From Chryseobacterium aquifrigidense (GTDB taxonomy: Bacteria > Bacteroidota > Bacteroidia > Flavobacteriales > Weeksellaceae): a DNA stretch of 64,000 nucleotides. Made by a program: the position numbers and the translations under genes. Below, piece by piece: positions 1-9,012 of this stretch (position 1 is the stretch's first letter; every line of letters begins with the position of its first letter). The DNA lies in contig NZ_VFPD01000001.1 in NCBI RefSeq assembly GCF_006716485.1, positions 1,301,096-1,365,095 of the forward strand. The letters are read 5' to 3'. The notes under the pieces are model-generated. The model had not been told where the DNA came from. It made no database searches and saw only the letters and a list, made by a program, of their open reading frames with translations.

Positions 1-90
1 AACTCAGTGAAAATGCATTCTTGAAATATATTTTTTGCCTGCCATCTCCATACGGAAAAAAAGAGGAGAGCGTAAAAGATTATAAAAAAG

Positions 91-118
91 AAAAACCGTT
101 CTATGCAGAACGGTTTTT
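91..118. terminator. Rho-independent terminator for the T9SS protease gene
   Basis: Perfect 12 bp inverted repeat (arms 91-102 and 107-118, loop ATGC) with A-rich and T-rich outer edges, so it could work in both directions. It lies just past the 3' end of the minus-strand protease gene. Confidence 0.8.
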
Positions 119-151
119 CCCATCGTTTAATTTTAAAAAGTGTATTAATTA

Positions 152-3082
152 CTAATTTTTAATAAATCTCTTAGAAGATTCTCCAATTTGAATCATATAA
201 GCTCCTTTGATAAGATTGCTTACGTTTACAGAACCTCTTTGAAGTTTTCCTGAGTCAATTAGTTTTCCACCCATATCGAAGATCTTATAATCTTCTGAAG
301 TTGTATTGGAAATATAAAGCATATCTCTCACAGGGTTTGGATAAAGCTTCACATCTGTGATCAGATCTTTTGTATTATGAAGATCTCCTTTTCCTGAAGA
401 AACAATATTAAGCGTATAGTCTTCTACCTGTCCGTAAGTAAATGCTTCACATGAAGAAGTAGGGATTGAGCTATACTTCATCATTACTCTCATTCTTGTA
501 GAGCCAACGGTAGCAGTAGCCGGGATTGTAATAGATCCTGTAACCGGGCTGGTGGTAGAACCTGCTTTTGTCCATGCCAATTCTCCGCTGTCGGTGAAGT
601 CTCCATCTCCGTTGTAGTCAATATAAACTGCATAGGCTTCGCTATATTTTGTAGAAGTCCATACCGGAGTGATAGAAATTGTATAAGCACTTCCTCTGGT
701 AACATTTGTAGAGACTGAAGTGAAGTTTTCGTAACCTGCAGTTCCTGTAGAAGTATTGTTAATAGATCCGAATGTTACATTTCCAATTCTTTCATCTGCT
801 GTATTGGATGCTGAAGAAGAGCAATATGTAACCGTTCCTCCTGAAAGGGTAGTTACACTTACGGTGTTGCTGGAAACAGAAGCATTTCCTGCTGCATCTT
901 TTGCCTTAACAGAGAAAGAATAGGTAGTAGCAGGAGTAAGTCCTGTTACAGTATAGGTAGTAGAAGCCGTAGAACCAATTAATGAAGCTCCCTGATATAC
1001 ATCATATCCTGTAACTCCAACATTGTCTGTAGCTCCGGACCATGAAAGGTTAGTGGTAGTAGAAGTAGTTCCTGACGCAGCAAGGGTAGGAGCTGTAGGT
1101 GCAACAGTATCAGGAGTTCCCGAACCTGCATTTACGGAGATGTTGGCATTGTTAACATCAAAGAAAATGTGGTTTGATCCTTTTACCATAATTCTTCCTG
1201 TCGTTGTATTGGCATTAGGAATCGTTACTGCCTGTGAACCGTCATTTGGTGTTCCTGCCAATAGAGTAGTCCATGTATTTCCGCTGTCTGTAGACCAAAG
1301 GATATCTACGTTAGCAGCATTGACTCCGTTGGCTGTAGTTCCTGCAACGTTCCAGGTAATAGTTTGAGAACTTCCTCCGGCATACGTTGTTGCTGAATTC
1401 TGTGAAGTGATGTTAAATGGTCCTGCAGTTCCGTTAACGGTGATTACAGCATCATCGGAATTATTTCCTGAACCTCCTGCTTTGTTGTCGCGAACGGTAA
1501 ATCTGAAATTCAATGTTCTGGCAACTGAAGAAAGTGCTTCTACTGTAATTTCAGAACCTGCGGTAGTGGTTGCTCCTGCCAGAACGGAAGCCATTCTAGG
1601 GAAGTATCTTGCCGGGGAAGTCGTTGGAGTCCATGATCTGAAGTTAGGCCCTGAAGCTTTTGTTGCACTGGCTGCTGAACTTGCTCCTGTTTGAGAAGAA
1701 GAAGCGTTATCCATTTGTTCCCAGATGTATGTTAATGAATCTCCATCGGCATCCGTTCCTGTACCTGTCAGTACGAATGGAGTTCCTTTCGGAATGGTAT
1801 AATCTAATCCTGCATTAGCTGTTGGGATTGCATTTCCTGTGTTGGTATTAACAGAGCAGGTTTTAGCTTTAATATTATTAGTGATCTGCTGGATACTTAT
1901 TGCATGGAAAAATGCATCAGAATGTGGTTGAATATCCTGGCTGGTAATTCCAGCATAACCCATGATTGTTGATCCTGAACCCGGCTCCATATTGGCACCT
2001 GTTCCTTCATTGTTCATGGAGAAGGTGTGGTTTCCGCCGAACTGGTGTCCCATTTCGTGAGCCACATAGTCGATATCGAAATTATCTCCTGAAGGGATAG
2101 CATCCGCCGGAGAAGTGTATCCGCTTCCTTTAGATCCGTTGGTACAGATACAGCCGATACATCCTGCGTTTCCACCACCTCCTGAAGCACCGAACAAGTG
2201 ACCGATGTCATAATTGGCTTCACCAATCACAGAAGTTAATGTACTTTGTAGTTGAGAGTTCCAGCTGCTCATTCCTGAAGCTGCAGAGTAAGGGTCTGTA
2301 GAAGCATTGGTGTAGATGACAGCATCATTGTTGGCGATAAGAACCATTCTGGCTGCGAAATCTTTTTCAAAAACACCGTTTACGCGGGTCATCGTGGTAT
2401 TCATTGCCGCTAAAGCCTGAGCTTTTGTTCCTCCGAAGTAAGTGGTGTATTCTCCTGTACAGGATAGTGCCAGTCTGAATGTTCTCAATTTGGCATCATC
2501 AGCATTGGGTCTTGCGGCAAGAGCAGAATTGGAAACTCCTTTCTGTGCAGCATCTACCACAGTACATTCAAATTTGTTAAGATCATCTTTTTTGTCAGAT
2601 TTTCGGTATACTACGTACGAAGAAAGATCTTTGGTGTAAGGCTCGATGAAAACAGCCGATTTATCACCATAAATTTCCATAGAAGACAGTCCTAGTGGAG
2701 AAACACTGAAATAGACTGTGGAATTAGGATCATCCAGACCTTGTCCTACATAGGATTTGATATCCGGATATTTTGCTGCCAACTCAGGGGCAAAATTGGA
2801 ATTCTCCCTCACTTTGAAATTTTCCATTCTGCCTTCAGAATTGGGAAAAGAAATAATGAGTTCAGATTTTTCGCCTGCAGCCAGTCTTTTGGGAGCTTTA
2901 GCCAGTATGTTTTTCAATCCGTTGATGTCCAGGTTGTATACCTTGGGATTGCTGATACTGGTTTTGTTTTCAAAGATCTCTGATGAAGTTTTTTTTGAAC
3001 CTTCAGACCAAAGACGGTCAGTCTGTGCGAAAGAAATACCCGAGATAAGGAGCATTCCAATCAGCGTTAATTGTTTTTTCAT
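152..3082 (-). CDS. Secreted reprolysin-like metallopeptidase with FN3, GEVED and T9SS sorting domains
   Basis: Predicted secreted zinc endopeptidase of the metzincin (M12B/reprolysin-like) type, 976 aa. A Sec signal peptide (about residues 1-20, ending SFAQ) is followed by a propeptide-like region, then the catalytic domain at about 200-415. The zinc site is HEMGHQFGGNH with H342, E343, H346 and H352, and a Met-turn TIMGYA follows. A fibronectin type III domain lies near 660-745, a GEVED domain near 790-890, and a type A T9SS sorting domain with LYPNP at the C-terminus. The family fold implies export through Sec and T9SS to the surface or medium. Its substrate cannot be read from the sequence. 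It appears monocistronic, with its own -7 element (3112-3119) and terminator. Confidence 0.93.
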   Translation of the reverse strand: MKKQLTLIGMLLISGISFAQTDRLWSEGSKKTSSEIFENKTSISNPKVYNLDINGLKNILAKAPKRLAAGEKSELIISFPNSEGRMENFKVRENSNFAPELAAKYPDIKSYVGQGLDDPNSTVYFSVSPLGLSSMEIYGDKSAVFIEPYTKDLSSYVVYRKSDKKDDLNKFECTVVDAAQKGVSNSALAARPNADDAKLRTFRLALSCTGEYTTYFGGTKAQALAAMNTTMTRVNGVFEKDFAARMVLIANNDAVIYTNASTDPYSAASGMSSWNSQLQSTLTSVIGEANYDIGHLFGASGGGGNAGCIGCICTNGSKGSGYTSPADAIPSGDNFDIDYVAHEMGHQFGGNHTFSMNNEGTGANMEPGSGSTIMGYAGITSQDIQPHSDAFFHAISIQQITNNIKAKTCSVNTNTGNAIPTANAGLDYTIPKGTPFVLTGTGTDADGDSLTYIWEQMDNASSSQTGASSAASATKASGPNFRSWTPTTSPARYFPRMASVLAGATTTAGSEITVEALSSVARTLNFRFTVRDNKAGGSGNNSDDAVITVNGTAGPFNITSQNSATTYAGGSSQTITWNVAGTTANGVNAANVDILWSTDSGNTWTTLLAGTPNDGSQAVTIPNANTTTGRIMVKGSNHIFFDVNNANISVNAGSGTPDTVAPTAPTLAASGTTSTTTNLSWSGATDNVGVTGYDVYQGASLIGSTASTTYTVTGLTPATTYSFSVKAKDAAGNASVSSNTVSVTTLSGGTVTYCSSSASNTADERIGNVTFGSINNTSTGTAGYENFTSVSTNVTRGSAYTISITPVWTSTKYSEAYAVYIDYNGDGDFTDSGELAWTKAGSTTSPVTGSITIPATATVGSTRMRVMMKYSSIPTSSCEAFTYGQVEDYTLNIVSSGKGDLHNTKDLITDVKLYPNPVRDMLYISNTTSEDYKIFDMGGKLIDSGKLQRGSVNVSNLIKGAYMIQIGESSKRFIKN

Positions 3083-3111
3083 ATTAAATATTAAATTTGA
3101 TTGTGGAATAT

Positions 3112-3119
3112 CAAAGCTA
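3112..3119 (-). promoter_or_regulatory. -7 element of the T9SS protease promoter
   Basis: On the minus strand this reads TAGCTTTG, matching Bacteroidota TAnnTTTG, 30 nt upstream of the start codon at 3082. Confidence 0.55.
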
Positions 3120-3399
3120 ATAAAAAATATATTACGAAAAACGAAATTTTTTAAGGAATATTTAAACTTTTTACCTAATATATTATGTGATGCATTGAAT
3201 ATAATTGAAAAAGCTCATTAATAAAAGAAAAGTGAAAGCGACAAAAGAGTTTTAATTTGTAAAAAAAAAGAAATAAATGTATTTTTTTTATTAATTTATT
3301 AAAATGAGACAATAAAATTTACTTATTATTTAATTATATGTAAATAATATTAGTAAGTTGACTTTTGGTAAATATTGCCATATGCCGTGATTCTATCAA

Positions 3400-3430
3400 T
3401 AAAAAAAGCTGTTTCAAAATGAAACAGCTT
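3400..3430 (-). terminator. Terminator of the acyl-CoA dehydrogenase/DinB operon
   Basis: Inverted repeat of 11 bp (arms 3406-3416 and 3420-3430) with a run of A at 3401-3407, which is a T tract on the minus strand. It sits 23 nt after the DinB stop codon. Confidence 0.8.
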
Positions 3431-3452
3431 ATTTTATTAATACAATTATTAA

Positions 3453-3950
3453 TTACATTTTATCGTCAGCAGTAGGGCCGTAAAGTCCGGGAACTTTATT
3501 TCCGGTTGATCTTAAGTAAACAACCAGCTCGCCTCTGTGATGGTACAAATGATTGTAAAGAAAAGCTCTTATCACCTGAACTTTCGGCATGGGAGGGAAA
3601 AGTACATTTCCATCCATTTCCATTTTCCACTCATTGAAATAAGTGTTTTCATCAGAGTTTTCAAGAACTTTCTGTGCGTTGGCAACATTTTCTTCAAATT
3701 TCGCAAGGATATTCTCCGCTTTGGAAATATCTCCTTTGTCATACCTGTACGTACCCATATCAAAAATATCCTTATTGAAAGTGGAGTCGTACCAATTGTA
3801 TACTTCAGCAATGTGAGAAGCCAGCTGACCGGTTGTCCAGTTTTTTTCGGATGGTTTCCAGTCCAGTGCGCTGTCGGGGATTGCCTGTAAAATTTTTCTG
3901 GTGTTTTCAGCTTCATGCAGAAATTCACCTAAAAGTGCCTGTTTAATCAT
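3453..3950 (-). CDS. DinB family protein
   Basis: 165 aa four-helix-bundle protein of the DinB/YfiT superfamily, which includes metal-dependent thiol transferases and many members of unknown function. The usual metal-binding triad is visible: H46 in ASHIAEVYNW, and H134 and H138 in NHLYHHRGE. There is no signal peptide, so it should be cytoplasmic. It starts 21 nt after the acyl-CoA dehydrogenase gene and shares its terminator, so the two are probably cotranscribed. The exact substrate is unknown. Confidence 0.85.
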   Translation of the reverse strand: MIKQALLGEFLHEAENTRKILQAIPDSALDWKPSEKNWTTGQLASHIAEVYNWYDSTFNKDIFDMGTYRYDKGDISKAENILAKFEENVANAQKVLENSDENTYFNEWKMEMDGNVLFPPMPKVQVIRAFLYNHLYHHRGELVVYLRSTGNKVPGLYGPTADDKM

Positions 3951-3971
3951 TTGTATTGGGATTTTAACATG

Positions 3972-5111
3972 TTATTTCGTAATATCTCTTCCGATTACCA
4001 GTCTCTGGATCTCAGAAGTTCCTTCGCCTATAGTACAAAGTTTAGAATCTCTATAGAACTTTTCAGCAGGGAAGTCTTTTGTATAACCGTACCCTCCAAA
4101 GATCTGAACCGCATTGTTTGAAATTCTCACGCAAGCTTCAGAAGCATATAGTTTTGCCATAGCTCCTTCTTTTGTCATTTTTTGTTTTGCATTTTTAAGA
4201 GTAGAAGCTCTCTGGATAAGAAGTTCAGCAGCATCAATTTCTGTTGCCATATCTGCTAACATAAAGTTAATTGCCTGGAAATCTGCAATAGGTTTCCCGA
4301 ACTGATGTCTTTCTTTAGCATATTTCAAAGCCGCTTTATAAGCTCCTCTTGCAGTACCTAAACTTAATGCAGCAATAGAGATTCTACCGCCATCCAACAC
4401 TTTCATAGCCTGTTTGAAACCTTCCCCAACTTCTCCTAAACGGTGAGAATCCGGTACACGTACATTATCAAAAATTAATTCTGCTGTTTCAGAAGCACGC
4501 ATTCCTAATTTATTTTCTTTTTTTCCGGAAGTAAAACCAGGCATTCCTTTTTCCAAAACAAAAGCTGTAGAGTTATTTTTAGCTCCTATTTCTCCTGTTC
4601 TTGTCATGACTACCGCAATATCTCCTGAAATAGCGTGTGTGATAAAGTTTTTAGCTCCGTTGATGATCCACTCATCACCATCTTTTACAGCAGTGGTAGA
4701 CATGCCTCCTGAATCTGAACCGGTGTTGTGCTCAGTAAGTCCCCAAGCCCCGATTACTTTTCCGGAAGCCAGCTGAGGAAGCCATTTGTGTCTTTGTTCT
4801 TCATTTCCAAATTCATAAATATGGTTGGTGCAAAGTGAGTTGTGTGCTGCTACAGAAAGACCAATAGATGGGTCAACCTGAGAAATTTCGTCCAGAATAG
4901 TAACATACTCATGATAACCTAAGCCGGAACCTCCATATTGTTCAGGAACTACAATTCCCATAAAACCCATCTCCCCTAATTGGTGGAATAAGTCTTTTGG
5001 AAACGTTTGGCTTTCATCCCATTCCATAATATTCGGTCTGATGTTCTTTTCTGCGAATTCTCTAGCGGTTTCCGCTATCATTTTGATGTTGTCAATAGTC
5101 TCTGTATTCAT
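3972..5111 (-). CDS. Acyl-CoA dehydrogenase
   Basis: FAD-dependent acyl-CoA dehydrogenase (379 aa from this start), which catalyses alpha-beta dehydrogenation of acyl-CoA thioesters in fatty-acid or branched-chain amino-acid breakdown. Family signatures are GAWGLTEHNTGSD in the middle domain, FGGYGYTKDFPAEKFYRD, and the C-terminal IGEGTSEIQ with the catalytic-base-type Glu. An ATG 66 nt further upstream would add a hydrophobic, non-conserved stretch. I prefer 5111 because a minus-strand -7 element (TATCTTTG, 5130-5137) lies just upstream of it and inside the longer version. Chain-length specificity is not resolved. Confidence 0.93.
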   Translation of the reverse strand: MNTETIDNIKMIAETAREFAEKNIRPNIMEWDESQTFPKDLFHQLGEMGFMGIVVPEQYGGSGLGYHEYVTILDEISQVDPSIGLSVAAHNSLCTNHIYEFGNEEQRHKWLPQLASGKVIGAWGLTEHNTGSDSGGMSTTAVKDGDEWIINGAKNFITHAISGDIAVVMTRTGEIGAKNNSTAFVLEKGMPGFTSGKKENKLGMRASETAELIFDNVRVPDSHRLGEVGEGFKQAMKVLDGGRISIAALSLGTARGAYKAALKYAKERHQFGKPIADFQAINFMLADMATEIDAAELLIQRASTLKNAKQKMTKEGAMAKLYASEACVRISNNAVQIFGGYGYTKDFPAEKFYRDSKLCTIGEGTSEIQRLVIGRDITK

Positions 5112-5129
5112 ATAATAATAGTTAGTTCC

Positions 5130-5137
5130 CAAAGATA
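5130..5137 (-). promoter_or_regulatory. -7 element for acyl-CoA dehydrogenase
   Basis: Minus-strand TATCTTTG (TAnnTTTG type), 19 nt upstream of the preferred ATG at 5111. It supports the shorter start. Confidence 0.6.
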
Positions 5138-5302
5138 ACCAAATTGATGGAATGCTAAAATAAATTATTTCATTCATACTATGTAAAGGGTAATTCCTTT
5201 AATTATCAAAATTTTATATTTAAATAATTAATACTTTCTTAATAAAATATTCAATCTTTTCCATGTTTTATTTCACTATTTTAGTTCCCCAATTTTTAAG
5301 GC

Positions 5303-7216
5303 ATGAAAAAAATTCTACTTCCTATCATTTTGATTTCTTCTTATATTTCTGCGCAGATCCCTGCCGGAGATTATGACGGGACAGCCGGACTGACGGGATA
5401 TGCCTTGAAATCAAAAATCCACGATATCATTTCGGAAAAAATGATCAACTGGCATTATGACGACCTTAAGGTGTTATATGCTCAGACTGATCTGGATAAA
5501 TATTATGATCACGATGCCTCTAACACTCAATACTTACTGGATATCTATTCTGAAATTCCTTCAGGGCCAGATTCTTATGAATATACTGCTGATCAGCTGG
5601 TAGCAGGTGTCGGTATGGAAGGGCAAGGGTATAACAGAGAACACATGATGCCGCAAAGTACATTCAGTACAAGCTCTTCCATCAGCGATTATCCTATGTA
5701 TTCGGATCTGAATTTTATAATTCCTGTTGATGGATTTATCAATCAGCGGAGAAGCAATTATCCTTACGGAATAGGAAATAACACGAATCATTATATTTTT
5801 TCCAACACTTCGAGGATATCAAACGCAGCTATTCCAAATTATCCATATACCGGAAGAGTGTATGAGCCTGTCAATGAATTCAAAGGTGACATAGCAAGGT
5901 CATTGTTGTACTTTGTTGTACGGTATGAAGGGAAGTTAGGCTCATTCAATACGGCTTATACGACTTCTGCTAATCTTACTCCTGCTACGGATCAATGTCC
6001 CCTGGATGGTACGGAAGAAAGAGCGGTAGAACCTGCTTATATTGCTATGCTGAAACAGTGGAGTACGGCAGATCCGGTTTCGCAAAGAGAAATTGACCGC
6101 AACAATGCTGTTTATGTCATACAAAAAAACAGAAATCCATTTATTGATCATCCTGAATGGATTGATATGATCTGGTCCGAAACGCCTGACAATATTCCTC
6201 CTGCTGCTCCAGGATCACTGGTTTCAACACAGCAGAACGCTTATTTTGTAAATTTGAACTGGACGGCGTCTCCCGATGCTGATATTTTAGGATACAGGAT
6301 TTATATGAATGGCTCCACGACACCTGTTGCGGTTACCAAAGGGACTTCCATTAGTATAGATCATTTGACTCCGTCAACCACTTATACTTTTACAGTGAAA
6401 GCTTTTGATAAAGCCTATCTGGAATCTCCATTCAGCAATACGGTGACCGCTTCAACGATTGCTTCTGATTCATATGCTCCGGATCTGATGATTACAAAAT
6501 ACATATCCGGAACCAATACGGAATTTGTGAAGAACAATGCTCTGGAAATCGTAAATAAAACAGGACACGAGGTTAATTTAAATAATTACAGAATTAATAT
6601 TCAGTTTAAAAATAATATATCAGGGGCCTTCTATAATGGTGATACGTATGAACTGGAAGGCAAAGTAGGAAATAACGAAACGTTTGTCATCCTGAATCCA
6701 AAAGGTACTTTATCATGCTATAATCCTGATGAAGCAAGGTTTGTAACGGCTTCTGATCCTATGATGTTTGCGGGAGGGAATTATGTGGAGCTTGCATATA
6801 ATAAAACAGTTACCATAGATGCAATTGGGGTAAAATACACCACCAATAACAATGGGAATGTATCTTTATACAGAAAGAGTACAATTCATCAGCCTAACGA
6901 TTCGTTTACTATCAGTGAATGGGATTCCTATCCGTCCAATTACTGCCAGAATCCGGGTGGTACATTGTCTACAGCAGATTTGATTACTGTTAATACAGAG
7001 TTTGCAATATATCCGAATCCTGTTTATGATAATTTATATGTAAATGGAGAAGTTACCAATGTGAAAACAGCTCAGATTATAGATCTTTCAGGAAAAGTAA
7101 TCTATACCGAAAAAGATCCTTTCAGATATAAGAAAAATATATCTGTACAAGGGATTCCAGCAGGAATATATTTCTTAAAGCTTGATGAAAAAGCCCATCA
7201 GTTTATTAAAAAGTAA
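5303..7216 (+). CDS. Secreted endonuclease I family nuclease with FN3, lamin-tail-like and T9SS sorting domains
   Basis: 637 aa secreted DNase-like protein. An N-terminal signal peptide (about 18 residues, ending YISAQ) precedes an endonuclease I/NucM domain carrying the His-containing motif REHMMPQSTF and the downstream YSDLNFIIPVDGFINQRR region. A fibronectin type III domain follows (about 297-384). Next is a region that resembles a lamin-tail domain (about 390-525), then a T9SS type A sorting signal (AIYPNP near 570 to the end). The family degrades extracellular DNA or RNA non-specifically, so a nutritional or biofilm role is inferred. It is monocistronic and followed by a strong hairpin at 7258. 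Confidence 0.92.
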   Translation: MKKILLPIILISSYISAQIPAGDYDGTAGLTGYALKSKIHDIISEKMINWHYDDLKVLYAQTDLDKYYDHDASNTQYLLDIYSEIPSGPDSYEYTADQLVAGVGMEGQGYNREHMMPQSTFSTSSSISDYPMYSDLNFIIPVDGFINQRRSNYPYGIGNNTNHYIFSNTSRISNAAIPNYPYTGRVYEPVNEFKGDIARSLLYFVVRYEGKLGSFNTAYTTSANLTPATDQCPLDGTEERAVEPAYIAMLKQWSTADPVSQREIDRNNAVYVIQKNRNPFIDHPEWIDMIWSETPDNIPPAAPGSLVSTQQNAYFVNLNWTASPDADILGYRIYMNGSTTPVAVTKGTSISIDHLTPSTTYTFTVKAFDKAYLESPFSNTVTASTIASDSYAPDLMITKYISGTNTEFVKNNALEIVNKTGHEVNLNNYRINIQFKNNISGAFYNGDTYELEGKVGNNETFVILNPKGTLSCYNPDEARFVTASDPMMFAGGNYVELAYNKTVTIDAIGVKYTTNNNGNVSLYRKSTIHQPNDSFTISEWDSYPSNYCQNPGGTLSTADLITVNTEFAIYPNPVYDNLYVNGEVTNVKTAQIIDLSGKVIYTEKDPFRYKKNISVQGIPAGIYFLKLDEKAHQFIKK

Positions 7217-7257
7217 ATCATCTAAGGATTTAAACAATATCATTTTTGTGACAAGCC

Positions 7258-7290
7258 AAACCTAACAGGTTTTAAAAACCTGTTAGGTTT
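7258..7290. terminator. Hairpin after the endonuclease gene
   Basis: Perfect 15 bp inverted repeat (7258-7272 and 7276-7290, 3 nt loop) followed by a T-rich stretch. The near-symmetric arm AACCTAACAGG resembles dispersed flavobacterial repeats, so it may double as a repeat element. Confidence 0.7.
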
Positions 7291-7318
7291 ATTTTTATAT
7301 GGTGTGGAAATAATTCAA

Positions 7319-7346
7319 GAGATTGCTTCGCTTTACTCGCAATGAC
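7319..7346. repeat. Short hairpin-forming intergenic repeat
   Basis: The segment contains ATTGC and GCAAT arms around a CTTCGCTTTACTC-type loop. From memory, similar 'GATTGCTTCG...CGCAATGAC' units recur in flavobacterial intergenic DNA. Only one copy is seen in this window. Confidence 0.4.
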
Positions 7347-7350
7347 TTTC

Positions 7351-7462
7351 CTAGCCCTGATAGGAGCGGTTACCCCGGAGTATAAGTGGGAGAGTTGAAG
7401 GGTTAAGCAGCCGGAACAGTAAGGAGCGAGGAGTATGAGCGGATAGCAGGAACAGCTTCTTA
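7351..7462 (+). ncRNA. Structured RNA candidate resembling the Flavo-1 motif
   Basis: The 5' part (AGCCCTGATAGGAGCGG from 7353) and the 3' part (GAGCGGATAGCAGGAACAGCT, ending about 7457) can pair as AGC/GCT and CCTG/CAGG. The near-symmetric GAGCGG and ATAG elements face each other inside, and an A-rich tail follows. This arrangement recalls the Flavo-1 RNA family of Flavobacteriia, as far as I remember it. GC content is well above the flanks. No conserved protein is encoded. It lies between the endonuclease and satD genes. Confidence 0.5.
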
Positions 7463-7629
7463 AAAAAAAAGAAAAAAGTAGAGTTAAAGTTAATATAATA
7501 ACAAAACATCAAACATTTTTTTACATTTCTGTAATTTTGCGGTTTTATGTAACTTCTTAAAAACCTTGTGTTTACTGCATTATTGATATAAGCTGATTCA
7601 CTAATAATCAATATCTATAAGTGTTTCTG

Positions 7630-7668
7630 CTTATATTTTTTATATATAAGTAATTATGCTTATATTTG
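7630..7668 (+). promoter_or_regulatory. satD promoter with repeated CTTATAT sites
   Basis: A -7 element TATATTTG (7661-7668) ends only 4 nt before the satD ATG, predicting a leaderless or near-leaderless mRNA. CTTATAT occurs directly repeated at 7630-7636 and 7659-7665, and in inverted orientation (ATATAAG) at 7644-7650. This is a plausible operator for the HTH-containing SatD itself. Confidence 0.5.
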
Positions 7669-7672
7669 CAGT

Positions 7673-8278
7673 ATGATAGCGGTCATTACCGGTGATATTA
7701 TAAATTCACAGCATGCGGACACTGAAGTTTGGATTACCAGGCTTAAACATCTTCTCGAAAAATGGGGAAGCGCTCCTCACACATGGGAAATCTACAGGGG
7801 AGACGAGTTTCAGTTCAAGTGCAAAATTGATGAAGTTTTCTGGCGTTTTCTAGCTATAAAATCTCTTATTAAAAGTGTCGAAAATCTGGATGTAAGAATG
7901 GCCATAGGTATTGGTGAGGAAAGTTTCTCTTCTGAGAAAATCACTGAATCTAACGGTACAGCTTATGTTAATTCAGGAAGATTGCTTAATGATCTTAAAA
8001 GTGATGGTCATACCGTTGCTATTAAAACATCCAGTGACCCGGTGGACAGGGATCTTAATATCCTGCTGAAATGGTCTTCCAAGGATTTTGATAACTGGAC
8101 CATGGCTACAGCAGAGATTATTCATGAAATGATTATGAATCAGGATATCACGCAGGAAGATCTTGCTAAAAGATTTGCTATTTCACAGTCTTCGGTAAGC
8201 CAGAGACTGAAACGAGCCAACTATGAGCTTATTGTGGAAACCAATCAGTATTTCAGAAAGAAAATCTCAGAATTATAG
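7673..8278 (+). CDS. SatD family protein with C-terminal helix-turn-helix
   Basis: 201 aa protein matching the SatD family, which begins with the typical MIAVITGDIINSQ. The C-terminal third (about 155-190, ITQEDLAKRFAISQSSVSQR) is a clear helix-turn-helix, so DNA binding is likely. In streptococci satD lies in a secretion and acid-tolerance locus, but its biochemical role is unknown. It is followed after 2 nt by the DUF3307 membrane protein gene, its usual partner, implying one transcript. The promoter abuts the ATG and carries repeats that could be autoregulatory sites. Confidence 0.8.
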   Translation: MIAVITGDIINSQHADTEVWITRLKHLLEKWGSAPHTWEIYRGDEFQFKCKIDEVFWRFLAIKSLIKSVENLDVRMAIGIGEESFSSEKITESNGTAYVNSGRLLNDLKSDGHTVAIKTSSDPVDRDLNILLKWSSKDFDNWTMATAEIIHEMIMNQDITQEDLAKRFAISQSSVSQRLKRANYELIVETNQYFRKKISEL

Positions 8279-8280
8279 GC

Positions 8281-8976
8281 ATGATCTTCATCAAACTCAT
8301 ATTGGCACATCTACTTGGAGATTTTATACTTCAGCCAAATTCATGGGTTGCAGATAAGGAAAACTATAAACTGAAAAGTAAGTTTTTATACATTCATGTT
8401 CTGATTCACACTGTTTTAAGCCTGATTTTTCTTTGGGATCTTCAGCTTTGGTGGGTTGCCGTATTAGTGGGAATCACTCACTTTATTATTGATGCGGCCA
8501 AGCTTATTTTCCAGAATGTAAAGACTAAGAAAAGATGGTTTTTCATTGATCAGCTGCTGCATATTCTTGTGATTGCCGGAGTTTCTTTTTATTTCCGGGA
8601 ATTCAGCTTCGGATTTTTAGAGAATCAGGAATTTTTAAAGATCATTATGGCAGCACTGTTCTTAACCACACCTGCTTCTATTTTTATCAAAATCTTATTG
8701 TCATCCTGGACACCTGCTCCGGATGGCCCCAACACTATTCAAACCGAATCTTTATCAAGTGCCGGAAAATATATCGGAATTTTAGAACGTCTGCTGGTTT
8801 TCACCTTTATTATGGTGAATCACTGGGAAGGCGTAGGGTTCATGGTAGCTGCCAAATCTGTTTTCAGGTTCAGCGACCTTGCACAGGCAAAACAGAGAAA
8901 ACTTACAGAATATGTATTAATTGGTACACTGCTGAGTTTTGGACTGGCTGTCTTAACAGGAATAATAATAAAATAA
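8281..8976 (+). CDS. DUF3307 family integral membrane protein
   Basis: 231 aa polytopic membrane protein with about six hydrophobic segments. The N-terminus LILAHLLGDFILQPNSW is typical of DUF3307, and a His-rich HFIIDAAK segment follows. The start codon is 2 nt after the satD stop, so translation is probably coupled. No enzymatic function is established. The repeated pairing with SatD suggests that SatD senses for, or regulates, this membrane protein (inference). Confidence 0.82.
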   Translation: MIFIKLILAHLLGDFILQPNSWVADKENYKLKSKFLYIHVLIHTVLSLIFLWDLQLWWVAVLVGITHFIIDAAKLIFQNVKTKKRWFFIDQLLHILVIAGVSFYFREFSFGFLENQEFLKIIMAALFLTTPASIFIKILLSSWTPAPDGPNTIQTESLSSAGKYIGILERLLVFTFIMVNHWEGVGFMVAAKSVFRFSDLAQAKQRKLTEYVLIGTLLSFGLAVLTGIIIK

Positions 8977-9012
8977 ATCAATAAATCTAACTACAATTTA
9001 GAAAGTAAAATT

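Larger units (their letters stand above)
3083..3452. other. AT-rich intergenic region, 370 bp
   Basis: It holds the protease promoter at the left and the DinB-operon terminator at the right. Between about 3130 and 3395 I see only AT-rich sequence with homopolymer runs and no convincing gene or RNA. Confidence 0.6.

Noticed and set aside
3-155. Open plus-strand frame at the left edge
   Set aside because: It stays open for about 50 codons, but it runs through the terminator hairpin of the neighbouring gene and I recognise no family. Not enough to call a partial gene.
1023-1694. Long plus-strand frames inside the protease gene
   Set aside because: They are mirror frames caused by Thr/Ala/Gly-rich coding sequence on the minus strand.
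7351-7611. Minus-strand 86-codon frame
   Set aside because: It overlaps the structured-RNA-like element, has a phenylalanine-rich low-complexity middle, and shows no conserved motif.
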